Below, piece by piece: positions 17,851 to 27,994 of a stretch of DNA of 64,000 bases. Each line of letters opens with the position of its first letter. Positions within the stretch are counted from its first letter, which is position 1. The DNA is taken from NCBI RefSeq assembly GCF_000770635.1, contig NZ_AVBF01000019.1, positions 1-64,000 on the forward strand. Direction: 5' to 3'. The notes under the pieces were generated by a model, which was not told where the DNA came from, did no database searches, and was given only the letters and a program-made list of their open reading frames with translations. The stretch comes from Pontibacillus yanchengensis Y32 (GTDB lineage Bacteria; Bacillota; Bacilli; Bacillales; BH030062). Both the position numbers and the translations under genes were made by a program.

Positions 17851-18123
17851 ATGAACAAGACTGATCTAATCAATGCAGTTGCAGAGAAAAGTGATCTTTC
17901 TAAAAAAGATGCTACACAAGCTGTAGATGCAGTATTTGAATCTATCTCTGATTCACTACAAAACGGTGATAAAGTACAACTAATTGGTTTCGGGAACTTT
18001 GAAGTACGTGAACGTGCGGCACGTAAAGGTCGTAATCCTCAAACAGGTGAGGAAATCGAAATTTCTGCTAGTAAGGTTCCTGCATTTAAACCAGGTAAAG
18101 CCCTTAAAGATGCTGTAAAATAA
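17851..18123 (+). CDS. hbs: DNA-binding protein HU (HBsu)
   Basis: HU is the main nucleoid protein that bends and compacts DNA as a homodimer. The 90-residue product shows the canonical [14 protein letters not shown] start, [19 protein letters not shown] (the DNA-binding arm) and the [14 protein letters not shown] end. A very strong ribosome site GGGAGGAGGTG precedes the ATG at 17851. The gene is monocistronic: two terminators upstream, a long structured leader, and a terminator after it. It lacks the last two residues of the B. subtilis protein. Confidence 0.97.
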   Translation: MNKTDLINAVAEKSDLSKKDATQAVDAVFESISDSLQNGDKVQLIGFGNFEVRERAARKGRNPQTGEEIEISASKVPAFKPGKALKDAVK

Positions 18124-18148
18124 GTTTTTACATATAGGGCTGAATAAC

Positions 18149-18180
18149 AGGCTGACTCAACTTGAGTCAGCCTTATTTTC
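18149..18180 (+). terminator. Terminator of hbs
   Basis: Perfect 11-bp arms AGGCTGACTCA (18149-18159) and TGAGTCAGCCT (18163-18173) are followed by TATTTTCC, a somewhat weak tail. Confidence 0.8.
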
Positions 18181-18322
18181 CACTTCATTCGAATACTAAT
18201 TCGTTGCTAGCTTAAAGTAACAGAATGAAAATTTAATCTTATGTAAATTCATAACCTGTTTCATACATACAATCGATTATTGAGCTGTATCTATACAGCG
18301 CTTTATAGCAACTGTTTATGAA

Positions 18323-18351
18323 TTGACATAGGATTAAAATTACGAGATAGT
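18323..18351 (+). promoter_or_regulatory. SigA-type promoter of mtrB
   Basis: TTGACA (18323-18328), 17 bp, GATAGT (18346-18351). The -35 is perfect and the -10 has four of six consensus bases; it lies 30 bp before the mtrB start. Confidence 0.55.
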
Positions 18352-18380
18352 TAAATAAGAAATGTACTAGGAGGATCTTC

Positions 18381-18611
18381 ATGAGTAATGGTAAAAGTGG
18401 AGATTTTTTCGTGATAAAGGCACTCCAAGATGGGGTGAACGTCATTGGTTTAACAAGAGGAACGGACACTAGGTTTCATCACTCAGAGAAATTGGATACA
18501 GGAGAGGTGATGATTGCTCAATTTACTGAGCACACTTCAGCTGTGAAAGTCCGTGGTAAAGCAATGATTCAGACAAGTCACGGGGAAATGTACACAGATG
18601 AGGCAGAGTGA
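18381..18611 (+). CDS. mtrB: trp RNA-binding attenuation protein (TRAP)
   Basis: TRAP is an 11-mer ring that binds tryptophan and then wraps NAG-repeat RNA to terminate or block translation of trp genes. The 76-residue product has the family sequence through [19 protein letters not shown], and the [21 protein letters not shown] block includes the Trp and RNA-binding loops with conserved basic residues. AGGAGGATC precedes the ATG. Two things are odd: folE, the usual first gene of the mtrAB operon, is absent upstream, and no trp biosynthetic gene lies in the window. Confidence 0.93.
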   Translation: MSNGKSGDFFVIKALQDGVNVIGLTRGTDTRFHHSEKLDTGEVMIAQFTEHTSAVKVRGKAMIQTSHGEMYTDEAE

Positions 18612-18628
18612 CTCTCTGCTTTTTCTTT

Positions 18629-18807
18629 TTATAGGAAATTATAAAATTCAATGCTTGTGTATAACTAAAAAAGTGAAGTGGCCACGTCCAGCTCCAGCGC
18701 CTATCCTCTCGGGGTCTTAAGTCAATCCTCGAAGTGGCGTTTTTGGCCACAGCGAGGATTGACTTAAGCCTGTCGGGGGGTGACCAAGGCGCACCGAGCT
18801 TTTGTTC
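18629..18807 (+). repeat. Dispersed intergenic repeat, family 2, copy B
   Basis: It shares its first about 75 bp with copy A (from TATAGGAAATTATAAAATTC to the CCAGCTCCAGCGCC core). It then has a different centre built on a perfect 16-bp inverted repeat: CTTAAGTCAATCCTCG (18716-18731) with CGAGGATTGACTTAAG (18753-18768). It ends CCGAGCTTTTGTTC. This centre is a form common in other Bacillaceae. No gene is present; it fills the gap after mtrB. Confidence 0.85.
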
Positions 18808-18986
18808 TTTTTTGGTAGACCATACATAAAATTAAACGAAAATTTGTACTATAAAAAGTAGATTTAATGGTTGAACATCCAACAATGATGACATACCTAT
18901 CAGGCAACTTTAGGGAAGAATTGTGTTGTTCAAGTTGAAAATGGGTAACCTATACCTATTGATCAGTGAATTGCTACAGTGAGGTA

Positions 18987-18995
18987 TGCTATAAT
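18987..18995 (+). promoter_or_regulatory. Extended -10 promoter of hepS-menG-hepT
   Basis: TGCTATAAT at 18987-18995 is a perfect extended -10; the -35 is weak. It lies about 45 bp before hepS. The rest of 18808-18986 shows nothing recognisable. Confidence 0.6.
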
Positions 18996-19041
18996 GGTGT
19001 ATGACTTAGCCGATTAATTCGGCATGGAAAGGCTTTAGGTG

Positions 19042-19845
19042 ATGGCTTTGAATAGTAAAGACTTAAATATTGAAGAAATTAGATCATCAATCGAAAATCA
19101 AATTCGACATCCTTATTTAGCCAAATTCATCCCAAATCCTGTGATAAGTGAAGATAAATTAATGTTTCTTGCTACATTGATGAAGCAATCTGAGCTATCA
19201 GAAGAAAAGCAAAAGCAATACATCATCACCACGATGCTAGTTCAAATTGCACTAGATACACATGAATTAGTTACGACTACAGGAGTACATGATACGGCTG
19301 AAGTTCAAAAGCAGCGACAATTGACAGTATTAGCAGGCGATTATTATAGTGGGCTGTACTATTATCTTCTATCCAAATTAGAGGATTTACCGATGATTCA
19401 AACATTAGCATCTACGATTAAAGAAATTAACGAGTTGAAGATGAACATATATAATCAAGATTTTCCAACTCTATCTCAAGTAATGGATGGATTAATGAAA
19501 GTTGAATCATTATTAATTCAAAGAGTTGCAGAGTTTGTACAGAAGCCTGTTATGAATGATGTTGCAGGTGATTGGTTATTAGCGATGCGATTACAATCTG
19601 AGAACAAACGTTATCATAAAAGAGAAACAGCGCCTCTTCTTGAGTTGTTGATGAAGAGCCCTTTTGTTCAAGTAAATGGTATACATGCTATACGTACTAT
19701 GGACAAATTAATACGCAAACATATGCTTCGGGTAGAACACTCCATTTCGCATCTACCTCAAAATTTTGAAATCTTAAAGGATTACTTACAACACCATATA
19801 TATCAATCATTTTATATTAAACAACGAGCGGTGGAAGAAGGGTAA
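19042..19845 (+). CDS. hepS: Heptaprenyl diphosphate synthase component I
   Basis: HepS is the small, non-catalytic subunit that combines with HepT to make the C35 side chain of menaquinone-7. The all-helical protein of about 267 residues is divergent in sequence, as usual for this subunit, but its place directly before menG and hepT is diagnostic. LDTHELV and [17 protein letters not shown] are conserved blocks. An adjoining in-frame GTG at 19039 could also serve as start; AAAGG fits the ATG at 19042. Confidence 0.85.
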   Translation: MALNSKDLNIEEIRSSIENQIRHPYLAKFIPNPVISEDKLMFLATLMKQSELSEEKQKQYIITTMLVQIALDTHELVTTTGVHDTAEVQKQRQLTVLAGDYYSGLYYYLLSKLEDLPMIQTLASTIKEINELKMNIYNQDFPTLSQVMDGLMKVESLLIQRVAEFVQKPVMNDVAGDWLLAMRLQSENKRYHKRETAPLLELLMKSPFVQVNGIHAIRTMDKLIRKHMLRVEHSISHLPQNFEILKDYLQHHIYQSFYIKQRAVEEG

Positions 19846-19847
19846 AT

Positions 19848-20561
19848 ATGGCTCAACAAACTAAATCTGAGCGTGTACATCACGTATTTGAAAAAATATA
19901 TAATCGATATGATTTGATGAATTCCATTATATCCTTTCAGAGACATAAAGCGTGGCGAAAAGACGTAATGAAAAAAATGCAAGTACATTCAGGGGATCAA
20001 GCACTTGATGTATGTTGTGGGACTGGTGACTGGACGATAGCTCTATCAGAGGAAGTAGGGAACAAGGGTAGAGTAGTAGGGCTTGATTTTAGTCAGAACA
20101 TGTTATCTGTTGGCCGTAAAAAGAAACAAGAATTATCTCTCAAGAACACAGAATTTATTCATGGCGATGCTATGAATTTGCCTTTTGAAGATAATGAGTT
20201 TGACTTTGTTACGATTGGCTTTGGATTGCGGAACGTACCTGACTATATGACTGTTCTTAAAGAAATGGCAAGGGTGGTTAAACCAGGTGGGAAGGTTGTA
20301 TGCTTAGAGACCTCTCAACCAACAGCGATGGGGTTTAGACAAGCCTATTACTTTTATTTTCGTTACATTATGCCTGCATTTGGACGTCTCTTTGCTAAAA
20401 GCTATGATGAATACGCATGGTTACATGAATCAGCCAAAGACTTCCCAGGTAGGGAAGAATTGCGTAAGATGTTTCAGGATGCAGGTCTGAGTCCTGTTGA
20501 AGTAAAGAGCTATACAGGTGGAGTAGCAGCAATGCATATGGGTGAAAAGCCAAACCAATAG
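19848..20561 (+). CDS. menG: Demethylmenaquinone methyltransferase
   Basis: MenG (UbiE family) carries out the last step of menaquinone synthesis, C-methylation with S-adenosylmethionine. The SAM-binding motif [10 protein letters not shown] (about 49-58) and the UbiE signatures [10 protein letters not shown] (about 22-31) and [11 protein letters not shown] (about 122-132) are clear. The length is 237 residues. It starts two bases after hepS, so translation is coupled within hepS-menG-hepT. Confidence 0.94.
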   Translation: MAQQTKSERVHHVFEKIYNRYDLMNSIISFQRHKAWRKDVMKKMQVHSGDQALDVCCGTGDWTIALSEEVGNKGRVVGLDFSQNMLSVGRKKKQELSLKNTEFIHGDAMNLPFEDNEFDFVTIGFGLRNVPDYMTVLKEMARVVKPGGKVVCLETSQPTAMGFRQAYYFYFRYIMPAFGRLFAKSYDEYAWLHESAKDFPGREELRKMFQDAGLSPVEVKSYTGGVAAMHMGEKPNQ

Positions 20562-20570
20562 GGATCAGAC

Positions 20571-20670
20571 ACTTAGCACGCACGCTTAGCTAGTATTTGC
20601 TGCGATTTACATATCGTAGTTTTATGTGTGTGGTTAGAGCAGTGGCTAGTCACTGTGCGCATAAGTTAGA
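20571..20670. repeat. Long imperfect palindrome between menG and hepT
   Basis: Segments around 20571-20615 and 20635-20670 are imperfectly complementary (CTTAGCACGCAC against GTGCGCATAAG, then CTAG and TGCT blocks), enclosing a short centre. There is no T run and no open frame. It is unusual inside an otherwise tight operon and could be an RNA-processing structure or a degraded repeat. Confidence 0.4.
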
Positions 20671-20753
20671 AATAAATTCTATAAATAATCAACAAGCCAA
20701 TTTCCACACCTCCCTATATAGCAAGAAATAAACTGATTCAAAAGGTGACCCCA

Positions 20754-21725
20754 ATGAAATTAGCAATGATTTACCCATTTTTGAAAAACGATATTGATAA
20801 AATTGAGCAGGCATTGAATCAAACGATTCAGGCAGAGCATCCTGTGTTACGAGAGGCATCTACCCAACTACTTGAAGCAGGTGGAAAGCGCATTCGTCCT
20901 GTTTTTGTTCTACTTTCTGGGAAATTTGGCCAATATGATATAGAGCGAATGAAAGACGTTGCTGTATCGTTAGAATTAATACATATGGCTTCTCTGGTTC
21001 ATGATGATGTCATCGACGATGCTGAATTACGTAGAGGCCAACCTACGATTAAGGCGAAATGGGATAATCGCATAGCTATGTACACAGGTGATTATATTTT
21101 CGCTAGGGCGTTAGAGTGTTTATCCAATTTAGAGACAGCAAAAGCCCATCAAATACTTTCAGAAACCATAGTTGAAATATGCATAGGTGAAATCGAACAA
21201 ATTAAAGATAAATTTAACTGGGACCAAAACCTTCGTACATATTTAAGAAGAATTCGTAGAAAGACTGCTATACTCATTGCAGTGAGTTGTAGACTTGGTG
21301 CAGTAGCTGCTGGGGCATCTGTAGAAATCGAGCATGCATTATTCCGTTATGGGTATTATGTAGGTATGTCCTATCAAATTATTGATGATGTACTGGACTT
21401 CACCTCTACAGAAAAAGAGCTGGGTAAACCGGCAGGCAGTGACTTAATGCAGGGGAATATAACATTACCTGTGTTGTATGCAATGGAACAAGACTCTAAT
21501 TTAAGAGCAGAATATCTTGAATCACTTGAAAATGAAGAACCATCAAATGAACAGATGCAACATATTATAAACCGAATTAAAGAAACTGGAGCAATAGAGC
21601 AATCGCTGACTATTAGCGAAAAGTACCTACAGAAGGCTTTTGCCGAATTAGACGTATTACCTGATCAAAAAGAGAAACAGACATTGAAAAATATCGCAAA
21701 ATATATTGGCAAACGGAAATCTTAA
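20754..21725 (+). CDS. hepT: Heptaprenyl diphosphate synthase component II
   Basis: HepT is the catalytic trans-prenyltransferase subunit that elongates FPP with IPP to heptaprenyl diphosphate. The first Asp-rich motif is in [15 protein letters not shown] and the second in [18 protein letters not shown] binds IPP. The length is 323 residues from the ATG at 20754, preceded by AAAGGTGA; the frame opens nine bases earlier at GTG. Its N-terminus [10 protein letters not shown] aligns with the internal Met of the B. subtilis protein. Confidence 0.94.
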   Translation: MKLAMIYPFLKNDIDKIEQALNQTIQAEHPVLREASTQLLEAGGKRIRPVFVLLSGKFGQYDIERMKDVAVSLELIHMASLVHDDVIDDAELRRGQPTIKAKWDNRIAMYTGDYIFARALECLSNLETAKAHQILSETIVEICIGEIEQIKDKFNWDQNLRTYLRRIRRKTAILIAVSCRLGAVAAGASVEIEHALFRYGYYVGMSYQIIDDVLDFTSTEKELGKPAGSDLMQGNITLPVLYAMEQDSNLRAEYLESLENEEPSNEQMQHIINRIKETGAIEQSLTISEKYLQKAFAELDVLPDQKEKQTLKNIAKYIGKRKS

Positions 21726-21823
21726 CCAAATTCTGTTTGCTACTTTTTATATTATCTGATAGAATTTTCTACGGTAATATATTTAAACGCTTTCACAATC
21801 TACATAATGAAGAGGTGGAGAAA

Positions 21824-22270
21824 ATGGAAAAAACGTTTATTATGGTAAAACCTGATGGAGTACAACGCAACTTAGTAGGAGACATTGTTTCTCGATTTGA
21901 GAAAAAAGGCTTTAAATTAGCAGGTGCAAAGCTAATGCAAATACCAAATGCTCTAGCAGAAGAACATTATGGTGAGCACAAAGAGAAGCCTTTCTTTGGA
22001 GAGCTAGTAGAATTTATTACATCTGGTCCTGTATTCGCAATGGTTTGGGAGGGCGAAAATGTAATCGCTACCGCACGTCAAATGATGGGACAAACTAAGC
22101 CATCTGAAGCCATGCCAGGAACAATTAGAGGAGATTTTGGTCTAACAGTAGGCAAGAACGTAGTACACGGCTCAGACTCTCCTGATAGCGCAGAGCGCGA
22201 GATTAACCTGTTCTTTAATCAAGATGAACTAGTAAGCTATGAGAAAAATGACCACAACTGGATTTACTAA
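21824..22270 (+). CDS. ndk: Nucleoside diphosphate kinase
   Basis: Ndk transfers phosphate from NTPs to NDPs through a phospho-His intermediate. The 148-residue product has the [13 protein letters not shown] start and the active-site motif [16 protein letters not shown], where the His is phosphorylated. GAAGAGGTGGAG is the ribosome site for 21824; the frame runs further upstream without similarity. It follows hepT by about 100 bp and ends at a terminator. Confidence 0.96.
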   Translation: MEKTFIMVKPDGVQRNLVGDIVSRFEKKGFKLAGAKLMQIPNALAEEHYGEHKEKPFFGELVEFITSGPVFAMVWEGENVIATARQMMGQTKPSEAMPGTIRGDFGLTVGKNVVHGSDSPDSAEREINLFFNQDELVSYEKNDHNWIY

Positions 22271-22297
22271 TTTGAACTAATGATCTTACTTAAGACG

Positions 22298-22327
22298 CAC
22301 CCTGGCATAGGAGCCAGGGTGTTTTTA
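22298..22327 (+). terminator. Terminator of ndk
   Basis: CACCCTGGC (22298-22306) pairs perfectly with GCCAGGGTG (22313-22321), followed by T5. Confidence 0.88.
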
Positions 22328-23436
<1,109 letters not shown>

Positions 23437-23482
23437 GTAGTAATAAGTAATAAGAGGTCATTAGGATCTCTTTTTTTATTTA

Positions 23483-24034
23483 TCTTCTAGAGAACCTCCC
23501 TCGTGCAGCAACATCGAACTAACCCACGTAATGTGGGCCACAGCCTCTACAACGCTAATCGGGCGCCCCGAGCTTTTGTTCTCGTCTAGGAAATTATAAA
23601 ATTCAGTGCTTGTGTATAACTAAAAAAGTGAAGTGGCCACGTCCAGCTCCAGCGCCCAGCGACTAGTGTGCTTCCCTCACCTCTGTACGATAAGTCAACA
23701 TCGAATCGCTATGGCTCTTCGTGTTTCCTTTATCTCCTGAAACTTAAAGGAAGTTCGATTAAGAACGCTACATCACGTAGCAACATCGAACCAACCTACG
23801 TCGTGTAGGCCGCAGCATATATGTCGCTACCCGGGCGCAACGAGCTTTTGTTCGAAGTAAAGAAAGTATAAATTTCTGACGCTTACAGGTCTAGCTCCAG
23901 CGCCCAGCGACTAGCAAACTTCCTGCACCTCCTTACGATAAGTCAACATCGGATCGCTGTCGCTCTCCGTGTTTCCTTTATCTCATACGGAGCCGTCCAG
24001 TTTGTACGTCGCTACCCGGGCGCCCCGAGCTTTT
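23483..24034 (+). repeat. Composite cluster of three family-2 repeat copies
   Basis: The block between cheR and aroC is built of repeat modules. 23483-23582 is a truncated copy ending CCCCGAGCTTTTGTTC. 23587-23853 is a full copy starting AGGAAATTATAAAATTC, with an extra module (GTTCGATTAAGAACGCTACA to CGTCGTGTAGG) placed near its 3' end. 23880-24034 is a copy lacking the AT-rich start. The extra module also occurs in the truncated copy and, in a separate context, at 38778-38845. No coding frame of any substance is present. Confidence 0.8.
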
Positions 24035-24183
24035 CTTATTTGAATTTTTATTTTAATCAAACAATTGTTGAGAAAACGCTAGTTATTGTTGCAAAATGTA
24101 CTGTAAGGTTACACACTAGAATAGTAAAGGAAACTATTCTGAAAATAGGGACTTCTTTCTTTTATTATTCTCATTTTTTTCAC

Positions 24184-24213
24184 TTGAAACACACATATAT
24201 TGAAGGATATGAT
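24184..24213 (+). promoter_or_regulatory. SigA-type promoter of the aro operon
   Basis: TTGAAA (24184-24189), 18 bp, TATGAT (24208-24213), 42 bp before aroC. An 8-bp inverted repeat AGAATAGT/ACTATTCT at 24118-24140 lies 44 bp upstream of the -35 and could be an operator. Confidence 0.6.
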
Positions 24214-24255
24214 ATAGTAATACAAAATTGCATACATATACGGGAGGTATTATTC

Positions 24256-25422
24256 ATGCGCTATTTAACGGCTGGAGAATCACATGGTAAACAACTAACA
24301 ACTATTATAGAAGGACTTCCTGCGAGAATGCCTTTTGTTAAGGATACAATTAATGAGTCATTAATAAGAAGACAAGGCGGATATGGCAGAGGACGTCGCA
24401 TGCAAATAGAGAAGGATCTAATAGAAGTTACGGGTGGTGTACGACATGGTTATACTCTTGGTTCACCTGTATCGTTAGTTCTACACAACGATGACTTTAC
24501 TCATTGGAGAAATATTATGGGAGAGGACCCTATTCCAGACGATGAAGAAGTACGTCGTACCATTAGTCGTCCAAGACCAGGTCATGCCGATTTAAACGGT
24601 GCCCTTAAATATGGACATCGAGACATGAGGAATGTGTTAGAACGCTCATCAGCAAGGGAAACTGCTGCAAGAGTTGCTGCTGGTTCTGTAGCGAAACAAT
24701 TACTTGCTTCCTTAGGGATTAATATAATCGGTTATGTAAATACAATCGGAGGCATAACAGCAAAGTATGATGCTGGGATGTCATTACAAGAACGACAGGA
24801 ACAATCAGAAGAGTCACCAGTGCGTACCCTCGATAAAGAAGCTGAACAATCCATGATGGAAGCTATAGATACAGCAAAAAAAGAAGGAGATTCCATTGGA
24901 GGCGTCGTTGAAGTAATGGTAGAAGGTATGCCAGCTGGGGTTGGATCTTATGTACATTACGACCGTAAGCTTGATGCAAGAATTGGTGGAAGTATTATGA
25001 GCATCAACGCTTTCAAGGGAGCGGAAGTAGGTATTGGATTCGAAGCGGCTAACCTTAATGGAAGTGAAGTGCATGATGAAATTGCTTGGAGTGAAGAAAA
25101 AGGGTATTATCGAAAAACCAACAACCTTGGTGGTTTTGAAGGTGGAATGACGACTGGTATGCCAATAATCGTCAAAGGTGTTATGAAACCTATTCCAACG
25201 TTATATAAACCGTTACAAAGTGTTGATATTGATTCCAAAGAACCTTTTAAAGCAAGCATTGAGAGGTCTGACTCTTGTGCTGTACCTGCTGCAGCTATTG
25301 TGATGGAGCACGTGGTTGCCTGGGAGCTAGCGAAAGCAATTACGGAGCAATTCCCTTCTGATCAATTCCCTAAGCTAAAAGAAAGTATTGATCAATATCG
25401 AGAAGAGATCAGGTGCTTTTAA
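24256..25422 (+). CDS. aroC: Chorismate synthase
   Basis: AroC (named AroF in B. subtilis) converts EPSP to chorismate with reduced FMN. The 388-residue protein starts [14 protein letters not shown] and contains [12 protein letters not shown], the [19 protein letters not shown] block and ERSSARETA, all FMN/EPSP-binding signatures. GGGAGGTATTATTC precedes the ATG at 24256; the long open frame upstream overlaps the promoter and is not coding. It heads the cluster aroC-aroB-aroH-hisC-tyrA-aroA. Confidence 0.96.
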   Translation: MRYLTAGESHGKQLTTIIEGLPARMPFVKDTINESLIRRQGGYGRGRRMQIEKDLIEVTGGVRHGYTLGSPVSLVLHNDDFTHWRNIMGEDPIPDDEEVRRTISRPRPGHADLNGALKYGHRDMRNVLERSSARETAARVAAGSVAKQLLASLGINIIGYVNTIGGITAKYDAGMSLQERQEQSEESPVRTLDKEAEQSMMEAIDTAKKEGDSIGGVVEVMVEGMPAGVGSYVHYDRKLDARIGGSIMSINAFKGAEVGIGFEAANLNGSEVHDEIAWSEEKGYYRKTNNLGGFEGGMTTGMPIIVKGVMKPIPTLYKPLQSVDIDSKEPFKASIERSDSCAVPAAAIVMEHVVAWELAKAITEQFPSDQFPKLKESIDQYREEIRCF

Positions 25423-26516
25423 TGAGAGTAGAGCAGTTACCGGTTCAAACGAATACAGGGAACTATAATGTTTATATTGGTAAGGGGTTGCGCCACCAGG
25501 TTGAGACCTACTTGCCGAAACAATATAATCAGGTATTCATCATTACGGATTCACATATTGCGAATATGTATTTGAATGATGTAGTGGATTCATTTTCTAG
25601 CGAAGTAAAAGTATCAACCTACACTGTTCCTGCTGGTGAAAACTCAAAGCAAATGGATTGGTTTCATGAATGCCATACGTATGCAATAGAGTCAGGTCTT
25701 GAGCGTAGTGATTTGATTGTCGCACTTGGTGGGGGTGTAGTTGGAGATCTAGCAGGGTTTGTTGCAGCTACTTACATGCGTGGAGTTGACTATATTCAAG
25801 TACCCACCACGATACTTGCGCATGATAGTAGTGTTGGTGGAAAAGTAGCTATTAATCATCCTCAAGGAAAAAATATGATTGGTAGTTTTCATCAACCCCA
25901 AGCTGTCATTTACGATACGGAAACGCTCGATACCCTTCCAGGAACAGAATGGCGATCCGGTATGGCAGAAGTGATTAAACACGCTTTGATAGCAGATGAG
26001 GAAATGCTCGAACAATGCTTTGATCTTCCATCCTTCGATGCGATCTCTAATGAAACGATAGCTGATTTATTAAAAAAAGGTATTCACATAAAAGCTTCGA
26101 TTGTCCAAGAAGATGAGAAAGAAAAAGGCGTTCGCCGTTATTTAAATTTAGGCCATACACTTGGTCACGCTATAGAAGCTGAATCAGGGTATTCAAGTAT
26201 TACACATGGCGAAGCCGTTGCCATTGGAATCGATTTCGCTTTGTTTTTAAGTGCAAAGCAATTTCCTGAAGCAAATTTACCCAATGAGGCTTTTCGAAAA
26301 TGGCTAGAAAAGCACAATTATCCTCTTTCATCAAAACTAGAAGAATATAACCTTGATGCGTTAATGGAAAAGATTAAGAAGGATAAAAAGAACAACCATC
26401 AACAAATCCGTATAGTGCTACTTTCTTCTATAGGAGAACCAACACTTGTCCCATACTCGGAGCAATCATTGATGGCGGAGTTAATAGAGTTTAGAAATGA
26501 GGTGAGGAATTCTTGA
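25422..26516 (+). CDS. aroB: 3-dehydroquinate synthase
   Basis: AroB closes DAHP to 3-dehydroquinate using NAD and a divalent metal. Conserved blocks are ALGGGVVGDLAGFVA, VPTTILAHDSSVGGK and the metal-binding NLGHTLGHAIE with GEAVAIG. The ATG overlaps the aroC stop (TAATG), and AGGTG lies six bases upstream, so translation is coupled. The length is 364 residues. Confidence 0.96.
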   Translation: MRVEQLPVQTNTGNYNVYIGKGLRHQVETYLPKQYNQVFIITDSHIANMYLNDVVDSFSSEVKVSTYTVPAGENSKQMDWFHECHTYAIESGLERSDLIVALGGGVVGDLAGFVAATYMRGVDYIQVPTTILAHDSSVGGKVAINHPQGKNMIGSFHQPQAVIYDTETLDTLPGTEWRSGMAEVIKHALIADEEMLEQCFDLPSFDAISNETIADLLKKGIHIKASIVQEDEKEKGVRRYLNLGHTLGHAIEAESGYSSITHGEAVAIGIDFALFLSAKQFPEANLPNEAFRKWLEKHNYPLSSKLEEYNLDALMEKIKKDKKNNHQQIRIVLLSSIGEPTLVPYSEQSLMAELIEFRNEVRNS

Positions 26517-26890
26517 TACGAGGGGTTCGAGGTGCAACGACGGTAGAAGCGAATAAAGAACAAGAAATTTTAACCAACACAAATGAACTGTTAGTAGAAA
26601 TGATTCAACAAAATAGTATCAAAGCAGAGGATGTTGCATCTGTTTTTATATCAACTACAGAGGATTTAAACGACACGTTTCCAGCTAAAGCATTGCGACA
26701 GGTAGAAGGTTGGACGTATGTCCCTGTTATGTGTATGCAAGAAATTCCTGTGCCAAATAGTTTAGAGAGGTGTATTCGTGTGATGATACACTTTAACACT
26801 GAACAAGAGCAAAATGAAGTCCATCATCTTTATCACAATAGGGCTGTTCAACTTAGACCAGATTTAGTAAGACGAGATGAGGAGGAGTAA
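26513..26890 (+). CDS. aroH: Chorismate mutase (AroH type)
   Basis: The trimeric, monofunctional AroH turns chorismate into prephenate. The RGVRGATTVE start, VFISTTEDLNDTFPAKALR and CIRVMIHF blocks contain the active-site Arg residues. Initiation is at TTG, overlapping the aroB stop by four bases, with GAGGTGAGG upstream. Length 125. In B. subtilis trpEDCFBA lies between aroH and hisC; here only three bases separate them. Confidence 0.93.
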   Translation: MIRGVRGATTVEANKEQEILTNTNELLVEMIQQNSIKAEDVASVFISTTEDLNDTFPAKALRQVEGWTYVPVMCMQEIPVPNSLERCIRVMIHFNTEQEQNEVHHLYHNRAVQLRPDLVRRDEEE

Positions 26891-26893
26891 ACC

Positions 26894-27991
26894 ATGAGAA
26901 CAAAACCTATATTAGCTAATTTAACCCCATATGTACCTGGAAAAACGATAGAGGAAGTAAAGCAATCATATGGTCTAGAACGTATTGTTAAGCTTGCTTC
27001 TAATGAGAATCCTTTTGGCTTTTCTGACTATGTAAAATCAGGATTACAACAAGCAGTTGAAGGATTAGAAATATACCCTGATGGTTATGCTAGAGAATTA
27101 CGTACAACGCTTTCTAAAACGTTGAGTGTAAATGAGAAACAACTTATTTTCGGAAATGGTTCTGATGAAGTTGTACAAATTATATGCCGTACATTTTTAG
27201 AGCCTGGTTCTAACACAGTAATGGCTACTCCAACGTTTCCTCAATACCGTCATAACGCACTCATTGAAGGAGCGGAAGTTAGAGAAGTTCCGCTTGATCA
27301 AGGTTTTCACAATTTAAGTGAGATGTTAAAGCAAATTGATGAACATACACGTGTTGTGTGGATTTGTAACCCAAACAACCCTACAGGAACCATGATTAAT
27401 CAACAAGCATTTGAGTCTTTCATGGAACAATGTCCAGACAATGTTTTAGTTGTAATGGACGAAGCTTATGTAGAATACGTTTCCAGCTCTGATTTCCCAG
27501 ACACACTTTCTGCTTTATCTTCTTACAACAATTTATTAATAACTAGAACATTCTCAAAAGCTTATGGATTAGCTGCTTTACGAATTGGTTATGGTATTGC
27601 TAGTGAATCAATTATTTCTAGTTTAGAACCTTCAAGAGAACCATTTAACACATCCTCATTGGCACAAAAGGCAGCTTTACTAGCATTAGAGGATCAGTCA
27701 TTTATCGAAGAAACGTACAAAAGTACAGTAGAAACCAAACAGGAGCTACAAGAGTTCTGTGAGAATAATGGTTTAACCTATTATCCTTCTGAAACTAATT
27801 TCATGCTTGTTCACTTGCCGATATCAGGAGATGAGATGACGGAATACTTATTACGTAATGGATTTATTGTTCGCTCAGGAGAAGCATTAGGGATTCCGAA
27901 TTCCATTCGCCTAACTATCGGAAAACAGGAACACATGGAAGAAATAATGGATGCCATGGGGGAAAAACTGGCTGAAAGTAGGCAGGTTTAA
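26894..27991 (+). CDS. hisC: Histidinol-phosphate / aromatic aminotransferase
   Basis: A PLP-dependent class I/II aminotransferase, 365 residues. SNENPFGFS, FGNGSDEVVQ, CNPNNPTGT and the Lys-containing TRTFSKAYGLAALRIGY are typical of HisC. In B. subtilis this enzyme serves both histidine synthesis and the last step of Tyr/Phe synthesis, which explains its place next to tyrA. GAGGAGGAG precedes the start at the end of aroH. No other his gene is present in the window. Confidence 0.93.
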   Translation: MRTKPILANLTPYVPGKTIEEVKQSYGLERIVKLASNENPFGFSDYVKSGLQQAVEGLEIYPDGYARELRTTLSKTLSVNEKQLIFGNGSDEVVQIICRTFLEPGSNTVMATPTFPQYRHNALIEGAEVREVPLDQGFHNLSEMLKQIDEHTRVVWICNPNNPTGTMINQQAFESFMEQCPDNVLVVMDEAYVEYVSSSDFPDTLSALSSYNNLLITRTFSKAYGLAALRIGYGIASESIISSLEPSREPFNTSSLAQKAALLALEDQSFIEETYKSTVETKQELQEFCENNGLTYYPSETNFMLVHLPISGDEMTEYLLRNGFIVRSGEALGIPNSIRLTIGKQEHMEEIMDAMGEKLAESRQV

Positions 27992-27994
27992 CTC

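Noticed and set aside
23483-24034. CRISPR array
   Set aside because: The repeats are long, mosaic and unevenly spaced, with no short direct repeat plus spacer pattern and no cas genes.
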